A stretch of 41,095 bases of DNA from Bradyrhizobium sp. Ai1a-2 (GCF_000426245.1 NZ_AUEZ01000073.1:1-41095); one strand, 5' to 3'; positions 1 to 7,871 are shown, numbered from the stretch's first letter. Made by a program: numbers and translations. The notes: generated by a model not told the origin, from the sequence alone.

Positions 1-1
1 C

Positions 2-253
2 GATACGGCCTATGACGCCGATCACTTGCGCCAAGCCATCGCCGCCAAGGGAGCGCTGGCCGTCATCCCCAACAACCCGTCACGTGCGCTCAAATATCCG
101 CTCGACAAGCATCTCTATGCCCAGCGTCATCTCGTGGAATGCTGCTTCTCAAAACTCAAGCAGTTCCGTCGCGTCGCAACCCGCTTCGAAAAGACCGCCC
201 GAAATTACCACGCTGTTGTCACCCTCGCAGCCATCGTCTTATGGCTGAGATAA
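2..253 (+). mobile_element. IS5-type transposase, C-terminal fragment (cut by window edge)
   Basis: The open frame enters from the left edge and ends in TAA at 251-253, giving about 83 residues of the C-terminal part of a DDE transposase. Visible marks are a DTAYDAD-like start, in which the second catalytic Asp of IS5-type enzymes is expected, and the segment RHLVECCFSKLKQFRRVATR, which resembles the region around the catalytic Glu (E in VECCFSKLK) with the downstream R/K residues typical of IS5 (IS427-like) transposases. The terminal inverted repeat should lie shortly after the stop, in the GTGTCCACACC-containing stretch, but the left end is not in the window so this cannot be confirmed. It borders a recombinase gene, as expected on an integrated element. 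The family is fairly sure; the subgroup is a guess. Confidence 0.8.
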
Positions 254-625
254 GTGTCCACACCACCTAAAGGGGTCCCTCTGGGGTCGAAATGAACCTT
301 TCGATCGCCGTTGTCGGAATAAGCCATTGAAATCGCAGGCAATGCGAACGCCCTCCGAGCGCGCCATAAGATCGCATCGCGCGTCCGTGGATCCCTAGAC
401 CTGTTGTCGGACCGTTGCCGTCGCAGGCTTGTTTGTCGTGAGCGTCTGGCCTGGCCCAGGTTAGCTAACGCTGGCCGTCGGTGGATGGATTTGACAGGAC
501 GCCCGTACGCGACGCGTGGGCTAAGCGTCGTTGAGATTCCGAGCCCGGTTCCGAAAACTCAGAGCGGAGGTGTAGTCGCGGTCGGGCCATGGCAGTCCGT
601 ATGCGGGTCGGCAGCCGGCGCAGCC
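254..625. other. Gene-poor stretch between IS end and integrase
   Basis: About 370 bases with no convincing gene. The first ~40 bases probably contain the right end of the insertion sequence. An open frame on the plus strand that begins near 404 continues antisense through the integrase gene and has no recognisable domain, so it is treated as a shadow. Nothing else is recognised here. Confidence 0.4.
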
Positions 626-1714
626 TTACGCCAACATCTTGATAAATTCTTCCATCGACGGCTGCTGGGCGTACTGCAGCTTGAGAAGATCTTCAACTTT
701 AAGGTTGGTGTACCGCTGCAGCTGCCGCCAATCCTTATGGCCGGTGACCAGCGCTACCTTTTCGATTGGAAGTCCTGCTTCGAACAGACGGCTCGTTCCC
801 TCGTGACGCAGATCGTGGAAGTGCAGGTCTTCAATCTTGAGTTCATCGCATGCCCGGGTGAATGCCGCACTTACCGATCTATGGTTATGGGGAAAGACCC
901 GCCCATAGCCTCGCGTCACAATTCGCTGCTGAAGCACGACCTCCCAGGCATCATAGCCTGTTAGATTGAGCAAAGGCACTTTCTGGTCATTTCCATCCTT
1001 ATTCCTCGGGTCCTTTCTGTCCTGAATGACCACCAGTCGTTTTTTCATATCGACCAGCGGCCACTCGGGTTTGCAGATCTCTTCCTGGCGCAATGTCGTT
1101 GCGACGGCAAATCTGACGATGCGTCCCATCGGTATGAATTGCCGACGGTTCGTCTCAAAGTACTCGATGAGTTCGTCGAGTTCGTCTTGTGTTGGTCGTC
1201 GGTCACGCTCTTTGCTCTTTCCAACCAGATTGAGGTGGCTAAGCGCGACGCGTGCGAGGCGAGCTTCCTCAGCGGAAACCTCGATGCCATGCACAGCGGC
1301 GGCGTGCGTTATGATCGTACGGATGAAAGACATATCGATCGCCAACGTCGCTGGACCAGCGCCTTGCTTGGCGCGCTTTCTTCCGAACTCGATCAGCCGC
1401 TCTCGATTGAGCGCGGGCAGCTTCACGCTGCCGAGCTCAGCCTTAAGCGATGCCATCACAGCAGCCTTTGACCGGCGAGGGGGCTTTCCAACCTCGTGCA
1501 TGTCTTCGTCGTGCAGATCAATCAGATCGCCAAATGTGCGAACGTCCCGCACAACGCGTGGTTTGGACGATCCATTGCGGTCAATGTTGCGCTCCATTTC
1601 GAGCGCCCATTCTTCGCCGTCCTTGCGCCGTCGGAAAGTCTCAGCCACATAACGTGTCTTGCGGCGGACTTGGACGCGCCAGTTTCCCGATGCCAATTGA
1701 GTGAAGGTCGCCAC
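626..1714 (-). CDS. Tyrosine recombinase / phage-type integrase (dusA-associated)
   Basis: A 362-residue site-specific recombinase that would insert or excise the element on its left. The catalytic set of the tyrosine recombinase family is visible: R209 (in TTLRQEE), K245, H300-x-x-R303 (HDLRHEG), H326 (GHKDW) and the nucleophile Y335 (RYTNL). The N-terminal ~60 residues fit an arm-binding domain and residues 60-160 the SAM-like core-binding domain. The start is a GTG at 1714 with GGAG about ten bases upstream. The gene is divergent from dusA, 133 bp away, which is the arrangement of the known dusA-associated integrases that insert at the 5' end of dusA. The stretch in front of the start holds five copies of an 8-bp GTGTGCAC motif. 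The gene appears intact. Family assignment is strong; the att site is inferred from position. Confidence 0.93.
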   Translation of the reverse strand: MATFTQLASGNWRVQVRRKTRYVAETFRRRKDGEEWALEMERNIDRNGSSKPRVVRDVRTFGDLIDLHDEDMHEVGKPPRRSKAAVMASLKAELGSVKLPALNRERLIEFGRKRAKQGAGPATLAIDMSFIRTIITHAAAVHGIEVSAEEARLARVALSHLNLVGKSKERDRRPTQDELDELIEYFETNRRQFIPMGRIVRFAVATTLRQEEICKPEWPLVDMKKRLVVIQDRKDPRNKDGNDQKVPLLNLTGYDAWEVVLQQRIVTRGYGRVFPHNHRSVSAAFTRACDELKIEDLHFHDLRHEGTSRLFEAGLPIEKVALVTGHKDWRQLQRYTNLKVEDLLKLQYAQQPSMEEFIKMLA

Positions 1715-1716
1715 GC

Positions 1717-1809
1717 GTGTGCACTCCGGCTTTCGTGTGCACTATGTGTGCACCGAGAGGTCAAAACGGGTACAAACGTGTGCAATTTCGGCTAATTTGG
1801 AGTGCACAC
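1717..1809. repeat. GTGTGCAC iterons between integrase and dusA
   Basis: Exact GTGTGCAC occurs at 1717-1724, 1735-1742 and 1746-1753, the near copy GTGTGCAA at 1778-1785, and the reverse complement GTGCACAC at 1802-1809. The first copy overlaps the integrase translation start region. Short repeated sites in front of an integrase are typical of recombinase arm sites or of excisionase/repressor operators. The function is inferred; the repeats are directly visible. Confidence 0.75.
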
Positions 1810-1847
1810 GTTCGTGCTTCATCCCATTGAGAGTGTAAGGTAAATCA

Positions 1848-1905
1848 TTGGAATCGCAACACTATCGCTTTTCTGTGGCACCCATGATGGACTGGACCGA
1901 CCGGC
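1848..1905 (+). other. Probable island attachment site at the dusA 5' end
   Basis: Known dusA-associated integrases recombine within the first codons of dusA and restore its reading frame. Here the integrase lies directly upstream in divergent orientation, so the conserved stretch coding for the APMMDW segment is the expected attR. No second copy occurs within the window, consistent with the other boundary lying beyond the left edge. This is inferred from gene order, not from a seen repeat. Confidence 0.4.
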
Positions 1906-2843
1906 AGTGTCGCGTCTTCCATCGTCGGCTTTCGCGGCGCGCGCGGCTTTACTCGGAGATGTTGACCACCGGCGCCGTCATTCATGGCGACCGCGCGCGG
2001 CTGCTCGGGTTTGACGCGAGCGAGCATCCGGTGGCGTTGCAGCTTGGCGGCTCCGATCCGCGCGAGCTCGCGGCCGCGGCCAAGGTCGGTGAGGATTTCG
2101 GCTATGACGAGATCAATCTCAATGTCGGCTGCCCGTCCGATCGGGTCAAGGACGGCCGGTTCGGCGCCTGCCTGATGGCGGAGCCGGCGCTCGTTGCCGA
2201 AGGTGTCGCGGCGATGAAGCGCGCGGTGCGGGTTCCCGTGACGGTGAAATGCCGCATCGGGATCGACGACCAGGATCCGGAACTGGCGCTCGATACGTTG
2301 GCGCGCAGCGTGATCGCGGCGGGCGCGGATGCACTGATCGTGCACGCGCGGAAGGCCTGGCTGAACGGCCTGTCGCCAAAGGAGAACCGCGACATCCCGC
2401 CGCTCGACTATGATCGCGTCTATCGGCTGAAGGCCGCCATGCCCAATGTTCCCATCATCATCAATGGCGGTATCGCGAGCCTCGACGAGGCCAAGCGGCA
2501 TCTGGCGCATGTCGATGGCGTGATGCTCGGGCGCGCGGCCTATCAGGAGCCATGGCGGTTGTTGTCGGTCGACCCCGATCTGTTCGATCAGGCGGCACCG
2601 CATGCCACGATGCAGGACGCGCTCGAAGCGATGATCCCCTATATCGAGGACGAACTCGCGCGCGGCACGCGGTTGCATGCGATCACGCGCCATTTCGTCG
2701 GCGCATTCTTCGCGGTGTCAGGCGCGCGCGCTTTCCGCCGGCATCTCGCCGAGCATGGCACGAGGCCGGGTGCGGGCGTGAACGTCTTGCGCGAGGCGAT
2801 TGCGCTAGTTGGAAGCCGTGCGGCCGCGCCGATGGCGGCCTAG
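1848..2843 (+). CDS. dusA: tRNA-dihydrouridine synthase A
   Basis: FMN- and NADPH-dependent enzyme that reduces uridine 20/20a in the D-loop of tRNAs; cytoplasmic. The 331-residue protein has the DusA signatures in order: APMMDWTDR (11-19, FMN binding), LNVGCPSDRV with the catalytic Cys95, GRFGACLM, the KCRIG strand, HARKAWLNGLSPKENR, the NGGI phosphate-binding loop, and the VDGVMLGRAAYQ segment. Length is normal for the family. The frame starts with TTG at 1848, with AAGG at 1837-1840 as ribosome binding site; no ATG lies upstream of the conserved core. Because a recombinase gene abuts the 5' end, the present start and leader may have been supplied by the integrated element. The 3' end overlaps the convergent protease gene by 39 bp. 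Confidence 0.95.
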   Translation: MESQHYRFSVAPMMDWTDRQCRVFHRRLSRRARLYSEMLTTGAVIHGDRARLLGFDASEHPVALQLGGSDPRELAAAAKVGEDFGYDEINLNVGCPSDRVKDGRFGACLMAEPALVAEGVAAMKRAVRVPVTVKCRIGIDDQDPELALDTLARSVIAAGADALIVHARKAWLNGLSPKENRDIPPLDYDRVYRLKAAMPNVPIIINGGIASLDEAKRHLAHVDGVMLGRAAYQEPWRLLSVDPDLFDQAAPHATMQDALEAMIPYIEDELARGTRLHAITRHFVGAFFAVSGARAFRRHLAEHGTRPGAGVNVLREAIALVGSRAAAPMAA

Positions 2844-3359
2844 CACATCGGGATAGCCGTTCAGCATCAGCTTGTCGGCGCGGACGCCCCAGCTTTCCAG
2901 TCGATCCAGGAAGCTCATGCCGAGCAAATTGGTCTTCATCTGCCCGCGCGGCACCACCAGCGCCGGGATCGACTTTTCGACCAGCCGACCGACCGCGAGG
3001 CGATCGAGCGTCAACCGTGCCGCCTTGGTGTGGCCGCCGGCGGTTTCGAGATCGACATTGTAGTCGAGCATGTCGATCGGCAGCCCGATCGCCTTTGCGC
3101 TCTCCCAGGTCAACACTACCGAGGTCGCGCCGGTGTCGATCACCATCGGCGTGCTGACGCCGTTGATCTTGGCGCGCAGCGCGAACTCGCCGCCCTGTCC
3201 GCGCGGAATCTGCACGGCGGGGCCGGGGGTCACGACGTTCCCGCGCAACATGTGCGAGACCTGATTGCTGGCGCGCGCGATCTGTTCGGGATCGCCGTAG
3301 GCGACGACTGCGCCCGCGGTCGCAACCAGCATCAACAGCACGAGGACGATGCGGCTCAT
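2805..3359 (-). CDS. Clan AA (retropepsin-like) aspartic protease, TIGR02281-type
   Basis: A 184-residue membrane-anchored or secreted protein with one hydrophobic segment at residues 2-20, then a pepsin/retropepsin half-barrel. The active-site motif DTGATSVVL starts at residue 75 and the family's second conserved hydrophobic-Gly segment (LLGMSFLDRL) lies near residue 147. Proteins of this family carry one DTG motif and act as homodimers, probably in the periplasm; the substrate is unknown. I chose ATG at 3359 because the longer frame needs a TTG at 3380 and lacks a better site. It starts 26 bp after the DUF1289 stop, so the two genes probably form one transcript, and its last 39 bp overlap convergent dusA. 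Confidence 0.85.
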   Translation of the reverse strand: MSRIVLVLLMLVATAGAVVAYGDPEQIARASNQVSHMLRGNVVTPGPAVQIPRGQGGEFALRAKINGVSTPMVIDTGATSVVLTWESAKAIGLPIDMLDYNVDLETAGGHTKAARLTLDRLAVGRLVEKSIPALVVPRGQMKTNLLGMSFLDRLESWGVRADKLMLNGYPDVLGRHRRGRTASN

Positions 3360-3384
3360 GACACCGCTTCCCGCATCCAACGCA

Positions 3385-3588
3385 TCAGGCGCGCTTCGGG
3401 TGCGCTTCCATCCGCTCGAGGCCCGCTTCCGCCATGCGTGCGGGCAATTGTGCCATCACGGCGATGCGCTCGGCGCTGTCCATCTTGTGCCAGCACGCGA
3501 TCTCCGGCAGCGTCCGCCCGCAGCCGAAGCAGAGCTCGGTCCTGGGGTCGATCATACAGACTGCGATACACGGCGTTTCTTTGCTCAT
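3385..3588 (-). CDS. DUF1289 family small Cys-rich protein
   Basis: A 67-residue cytoplasmic protein with the DUF1289 pattern PC-x2-VC-x2-D at the start, then CFGCGRTLPEIACW. Four cysteines spaced as two pairs suggest a metal or iron-sulfur site, but the family's function is not established. The ATG at 3588 follows GAAGG almost directly. The longer open frame upstream runs through an intergenic repeat and is rejected as coding. It lies upstream of the aspartic protease and is often found beside it in related genomes. Confidence 0.85.
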   Translation of the reverse strand: MSKETPCIAVCMIDPRTELCFGCGRTLPEIACWHKMDSAERIAVMAQLPARMAEAGLERMEAHPKRA

Positions 3589-3633
3589 CCTTCGATAGTG
3601 AAACGATTTCGATCGCGTATGCAAGCGCGTCTG

Positions 3634-3758
3634 GAGCGTGATCCGGAAGAGTGGAAACCGGTTTCCCCTCGCCACAAACGCGAAGCGTTTGCGCAGGAAG
3701 ATCATGCTCAAACGAGAGCTGGGATCATGATCCGAATCCATTAATCGGATATTGATCC
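3634..3758. repeat. Interspersed repeat family A, copy 1
   Basis: Begins GAGCGTGATCCGGAAGAG and contains the inner palindrome ACGCGAAGCGTTTGCGC, then ATCATGCTC and a tail of GATCATGATCC and AATCGGATATTGATCC. Related copies lie at 15125, 31631, 36991 and 39499. All are intergenic or at gene edges. Such imperfect palindromes are common in Bradyrhizobium-type genomes; the function is unknown. Confidence 0.85.
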
Positions 3759-3866
3759 GGAGCGTTTTCGAGCGAAGTGGACACCGGTTCGTGTGAGGAA
3801 AACGCGTCAAAACAAGAATCTAGAGCTTCCGTTCTGATTCAATCAGAACCGGAAATGCTCTAGAGC
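3759..3866. repeat. Interspersed repeat family B, copy 1
   Basis: Runs from GAGCGTTTTCGAGCGAAGTG to CTCTAGAGC and contains the hairpin CGGTTCTGATT / AATCAGAACCG arms, here with one arm slightly changed. The second copy is at 35509-35610. The TAG stop codon of the histidine kinase (3860-3862 on the minus strand) is part of this repeat. Confidence 0.85.
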
Positions 3867-5506
3867 CCGGTGCCTGCACTCATGATCGGCTTGTGGCGCC
3901 CCCTTTGCTTGTCCTCGGTCAAGGGAATCGAGGGTTGCGGCTGCAACGGCGGCGCTTCCTCGGCCATCGGCGCGAGCGCCGACATCACGCGTTCCGGCGG
4001 GAAGGTCACGATTACCTCGGTGCCGATGCGCAGCTTCGACTTCAGCGTGAAAGTGCCGCCATGCAGGTCGATCAGGCTCTTGGCGATCGGCAGGCCCAGT
4101 CCCGCGCCTTGTTCCGCCGACTTGATCGAGTTGGAGCCCTGGCCGAACGATGCCAGCACGATCGGAATCTCGTCCTCGGCGATGCCGGAGCCGGTATCTT
4201 TCACGCTGAGATATTGGCCGCCGGAGGCGGTCCAGCCGACCTTCAGCCAGATCTCGCCGCCTTGCGGGGTGAACTTGATCGAGTTGGACAACAAATTGAG
4301 CACGATCTGCCGTGTGGCGCGCTCGTCGACCCAGATCCGCGGCATGCCCTGCTCGAACACTTCGTGAATGGTGATGCCGCGGCTGGTCGCGCGCAGTTTC
4401 AAGAGATGGTGGCAGTCGGCGACGACATGCACCAGCGAGACCGCTTCCTCGTTGAGCTCGTAGCGGCCGGCCTCGATCCGCGACAGATCGAGGATCTCGT
4501 TGATGAGATTGAGCAGGTGGACGCCGGAATTGTGGATGTCGGCAGAGTATTCCTTGTAGACCGGCACCGCATGCGCGCCGAAGATCTCGCTCTTCATCAC
4601 CTCCGAGAAGCCGAGGATGGCATTCAGCGGCGTGCGCAGTTCATGGCTCATCTGCGCCAGGAAGCGCGACTTCGCCACGTTGGCGGCTTCGGCGCGATGC
4701 CTCGCCTCGTCGGAGATCGCCTTGGACTGCTCGAGCTCGGCGATCAGCACGTCCTTCTCGGCGCGCGCCTGCAGCGTGGCGAGCGTCGTCGAGTGCAGCC
4801 GGTGGGCAAGCAGGACGAAATAGCACTCGGCGCCGAGCGCGAGCACCGCGAACACGTAATTGTCCAGGGAACCGCTCAGCACGAAACTAAGGGCGGTCGC
4901 GATCGCCACCGGCGCGGTGGCCGCCAGTGCCGCGACTGGAAGGCTCGCCGCGAGCATGCTGGAGACCGCGATCACCAGCAGCATCAGGAACATCATCATT
5001 GCATTGGAGGCGGCATCCATGCCGGCCGGGTGAGGCAGGATTACCGTCCAGAACAGGCCGTAGAGCAGATCGAGCAGGACGAACCGTGCCCGCCATTTCC
5101 GCGTCGCGGCAGGCGAGGGGGAGTCCTTCAGGAACCTGGCGCAGCTCTTCACTGTCGCGGCATGGACGCCGAGCATGCCAATGGTCCAGGCGGCCGCCAC
5201 GATCGGCTCCCGCCACACGCCGAACAGCACCCCGGTGGCGACCACCAGCAGCATCACGACGTAGGATGCCGAGATCCTCGTCTGGGCATATTGGCGGAGC
5301 AGCTCGTTGTCGAATGCGGGCCGGGTCCCGCTGGTTGACGTTAACCGATCCCGTGCCTCTCGCACCCGTTGCGCTGCGGCGCGGCGGCTGTTGACCGGCG
5401 CGGCAGCCTGAGGCTCGGCCGGCAGCTGGACAACTTCAGGCTTTTCCGCGGGATCACTCATTAACAACACAAAATCCTGCCCGCGAACCGCACGGGCTTT
5501 TTGCAT
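3860..5506 (-). CDS. Membrane sensor histidine kinase, PleC/DivJ/PdhS-like
   Basis: A 548-residue inner-membrane kinase. A cytoplasmic N-terminal tail of about 78 residues is followed by six or so hydrophobic segments (about 80-235), a short coiled linker (240-280), a HisKA domain with the phosphoacceptor H288 in SHELRTPLNAILGFSE, and an HATPase domain with N box (LNLLSNSIKF, 403-412), G1 (DTGSGI, 437-442) and G2 (GAGLGLPI, 467-474). The dimerisation helix after the His (MKSEIFG...YKEYSADIHNSG) resembles the kinases that signal to DivK in alphaproteobacterial cell-cycle control. No periplasmic sensor or PAS domain is visible. A perfect CtrA box lies ~56-71 bp upstream of the ATG. The stop codon is provided by an interspersed repeat. 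No response regulator is adjacent. Confidence 0.92.
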   Translation of the reverse strand: MQKARAVRGQDFVLLMSDPAEKPEVVQLPAEPQAAAPVNSRRAAAQRVREARDRLTSTSGTRPAFDNELLRQYAQTRISASYVVMLLVVATGVLFGVWREPIVAAAWTIGMLGVHAATVKSCARFLKDSPSPAATRKWRARFVLLDLLYGLFWTVILPHPAGMDAASNAMMMFLMLLVIAVSSMLAASLPVAALAATAPVAIATALSFVLSGSLDNYVFAVLALGAECYFVLLAHRLHSTTLATLQARAEKDVLIAELEQSKAISDEARHRAEAANVAKSRFLAQMSHELRTPLNAILGFSEVMKSEIFGAHAVPVYKEYSADIHNSGVHLLNLINEILDLSRIEAGRYELNEEAVSLVHVVADCHHLLKLRATSRGITIHEVFEQGMPRIWVDERATRQIVLNLLSNSIKFTPQGGEIWLKVGWTASGGQYLSVKDTGSGIAEDEIPIVLASFGQGSNSIKSAEQGAGLGLPIAKSLIDLHGGTFTLKSKLRIGTEVIVTFPPERVMSALAPMAEEAPPLQPQPSIPLTEDKQRGRHKPIMSAGTGL

Positions 5507-5561
5507 TGTCTATCTCTCGCGCCAAATCATTAAGCGATGACTTAGAAAGCTAAAGATTCTC

Positions 5562-5577
5562 GTTAACGAGAAGTTAA
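5562..5577 (-). promoter_or_regulatory. CtrA-binding site upstream of the kinase gene
   Basis: On the minus strand the sequence reads TTAACTTCTCGTTAAC, an exact TTAA-N7-TTAAC CtrA consensus. It lies about 56 bp before the kinase start codon. It overlaps a 16-bp perfect palindrome, TTCTCGTTAACGAGAA, at 5557-5572. A match to this pattern is expected far less than once by chance in 41 kb of GC-rich DNA. Confidence 0.7.
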
Positions 5578-5796
5578 ATTAACCATTTGGCAGCGCCCCA
5601 AACCTCCCCTTGAAAGGGTCTTGAAAAGGGAAGGGCGGTTAGCGCGTGCAACGCGCAAGCCGGGTGGGGGATCCCGCCTCCACGAACGCTGGCGCCCGTG
5701 GCAGACCCTCATCCCGACTTTCCCTTTCAGGCGGAACTGAAAGCTGGCGGTCCCGCAATAGATCGAACTCGGCGAACCTTCATGCTATAGGCCCGG

Positions 5797-6918
5797 GTGT
5801 CAGCGACATCACAACGACCCGAGCCATTTGCAGCCATGGGCACGACCCGGATCCGATTCTGTCAGTCCAAGGACGGAGTCCGGATTGCGTATACGCAGGG
5901 CGGACAGGGGCCGGCGATGATCGAGGTCGCGACCTGGCTCAATCACGTTGAATACGACTGGAAGAGCCCGATCTGGCAGGCGCGGCTGGCCGAACTGACG
6001 AAGAGCTACACCCTGACGCGCTATGACGGCCGCGGCTGCGGCCTGTCCGACCCGAACCCAGAGCATCTGACGTTCGACGATCTTGTTGCCGATCTCGAAG
6101 CCGTCGCCGACGCGTCCGGGCTGAAGCGCTTCATCCTGCTCGGCTGCTGCCAGGGAGCGCCAGTGGCAATCGCCTATGCGGCTCGTCACCCCGAGCGCGT
6201 CAGCCACCTCATTCTCTACGGCGCCTATGCGCGCGGGAAACTCGCCCACGATCCGGCGCCGCACGACGTCGACGAGGCCGAGACAATGCTCAAGCTGGTC
6301 GAACTCGGCTGGGGACGCGATAATCCGGTGTTTCGCCAGGTCTTCTCCTCGCTGCTGATCCCCGACAGCAGGCCGGAACACTATAACTGGTTCATGGACA
6401 TGCAGCGCATGACGGTATCGCCGCAGAACGTGGTGCGCCTGATGCGAGCCCATAACGTCGTCGACGTCGGTGCCGTGCTACCCGACATCTGCAGTCCGAC
6501 CCTCGTCATGCACGCGAAGAACGACCGGCGGGTGCCGTTTGCCGACGGCCATCTGGTTGCCCATTCGATTCCGAATGCGGAATTTGTGCCGCTAGACAGC
6601 AACAATCATCTCCTGCTCGCGCATCAGCCGGCGTGGCGTCAGTTCCTGGACGAGATCGCGCGGTTCGTCGCCGATCGCGGCACGGAGGCTGCGGACACCG
6701 AGTTTCTCGAACTGACGGCACGCGAACGCGAGGTGCTGGACCTTATCGCGCGCGGCCTCGACAATCCGCAGATCGCGACATCGCTGACATTGAGCGAGAA
6801 GACCGTCCGCAACCATATCAACAGCATTTTCAGCAAGCTCGGCACGCCGAACCGCGCGCAGGCGATCGTGCGTGCGCGCGAGGCGGGTCTCGGGTCCCGC
6901 AACCTCACCACGGACTGA
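5797..6918 (+). CDS. Alpha/beta-hydrolase fused to LuxR-type HTH regulator
   Basis: A 373-residue cytoplasmic transcription factor with an alpha/beta-hydrolase input domain (about 18-290) and a LuxR/GerE DNA-binding domain (about 303-366: LTAREREVLDLIARGL ... SEKTVRNHINSIFSKLG). In the hydrolase the nucleophile elbow reads G116-C-C118-Q-G, with Cys in place of Ser; an acid (D in KNDRRVPF) and a His (NNHLLLAH) complete a triad. A Cys nucleophile fits a slow esterase or a ligand-binding sensor. The ligand is unknown. The frame starts with GTG at 5797; an ATG at 5836, nearer the conserved core, is an equally likely start since neither has a strong ribosome binding site. It is the first of three co-directional genes. 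Confidence 0.88.
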   Translation: MSATSQRPEPFAAMGTTRIRFCQSKDGVRIAYTQGGQGPAMIEVATWLNHVEYDWKSPIWQARLAELTKSYTLTRYDGRGCGLSDPNPEHLTFDDLVADLEAVADASGLKRFILLGCCQGAPVAIAYAARHPERVSHLILYGAYARGKLAHDPAPHDVDEAETMLKLVELGWGRDNPVFRQVFSSLLIPDSRPEHYNWFMDMQRMTVSPQNVVRLMRAHNVVDVGAVLPDICSPTLVMHAKNDRRVPFADGHLVAHSIPNAEFVPLDSNNHLLLAHQPAWRQFLDEIARFVADRGTEAADTEFLELTAREREVLDLIARGLDNPQIATSLTLSEKTVRNHINSIFSKLGTPNRAQAIVRAREAGLGSRNLTTD

Positions 6919-7067
6919 CCTTATCTGGGTCTTGAGTCCCAGACCTTTTCGTCGCCTCCGCCTAATTCGACGGCCTTCTGGGACCGGCGGCTCATGACGG
7001 ACGCTGCGATGTCGCCGATCATGCGGCATCACGGCGCGTCCGCGCCGGCCGTCTCAAGGAGTGCGCA

Positions 7068-7871
7068 ATGAGCGCGACGACAACCACAGCCACCGGGTCG
7101 GCCCCGGTGCAGGGAGAATTATGGGGCGTACGCGCCCGTGACTATGCCGAGGTGCAGGAACCGACGTTCCTTCCGCTTTACCGAAGCGCGCTGACGCGCC
7201 CCGAGGTGGCAAAAGCGAGTTCGATCCTCGATGTCGGATGCGGCACCGGGCTTGCCGCGGAAGTGTTTTCCAGGGCGATCGGCCGCGTCGCCGGCGTCGA
7301 TGCGACTGCACAGTTCATCGAGATTGCGCGCCGCCGCGTCGCTGGTGGCGACTTCCATGTCGCCGAGATGGAAGCGTTGCCATATGAGGACCATTCGTTC
7401 GACGTGGTCACCGGCTTCAACTCGTTTCAATACGCAGCGTCACCGGTAAATGCGCTGCGGGAGGCGCGGCGCGTGGTGAATACCGATGGCGTTATCATCA
7501 TCGCGGTCTGGGGCTTGCCGGAAACCTGCGAAGCGGCGGGACATTTGAAGGCGCTGGGATCGCTGATGCCGCCACCGCCGCCCGGTGCTCCTGGTCCGTT
7601 CGCGCTCTCCGACGAAGCCAAGCTCAAGGCGCTCGCAAGCGAAGCGGGCCTGAAGCCGGGCGCCGTCGTGGATGTCGATTGTCCGTGGATCTATCCCAAT
7701 CTGGATACCGCCCTGAGCGGTCTGCTCTCATCAGGGCCGGCGGAGCGCGCGATCCGCACATCCAGCATCGAGCGCGCCCGCGATGCCATTGCGGCCGCCA
7801 TCGCGCCATATCTGGCGGCGTCGGGCTACCGGTTGAACAATACGTTCCGATATCTGGTCGCCCGGCCGTGA
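7068..7871 (+). CDS. Class I SAM-dependent methyltransferase (Methyltransf_11 type)
   Basis: A 267-residue cytoplasmic methyltransferase. Motif I is LDVGCGTG at about 54-61, the acidic residue closing strand 2 is in GVDAT (about 77), and the motif around LPYEDHSFDVVTGFNSFQY corresponds to motifs II-III of the UbiE/COQ5-like Rossmann fold. A loop of PPPPPGAPGP near residue 170 is unusual and may sit over the active site. The substrate cannot be told from the sequence. The ATG at 7068 has GGAG nine bases upstream. It starts 149 bp after the hydrolase-LuxR gene and ends 74 bp before the hydrolase-cyclase gene, so the three may share a transcript. Confidence 0.88.
   Translation: MSATTTTATGSAPVQGELWGVRARDYAEVQEPTFLPLYRSALTRPEVAKASSILDVGCGTGLAAEVFSRAIGRVAGVDATAQFIEIARRRVAGGDFHVAEMEALPYEDHSFDVVTGFNSFQYAASPVNALREARRVVNTDGVIIIAVWGLPETCEAAGHLKALGSLMPPPPPGAPGPFALSDEAKLKALASEAGLKPGAVVDVDCPWIYPNLDTALSGLLSSGPAERAIRTSSIERARDAIAAAIAPYLAASGYRLNNTFRYLVARP

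Noticed and set aside
3893..5338. 481-residue open frame antisense to the histidine kinase gene
   Set aside because: High Arg/Gly/His content and no domain; the opposite strand has a full kinase with all motifs.
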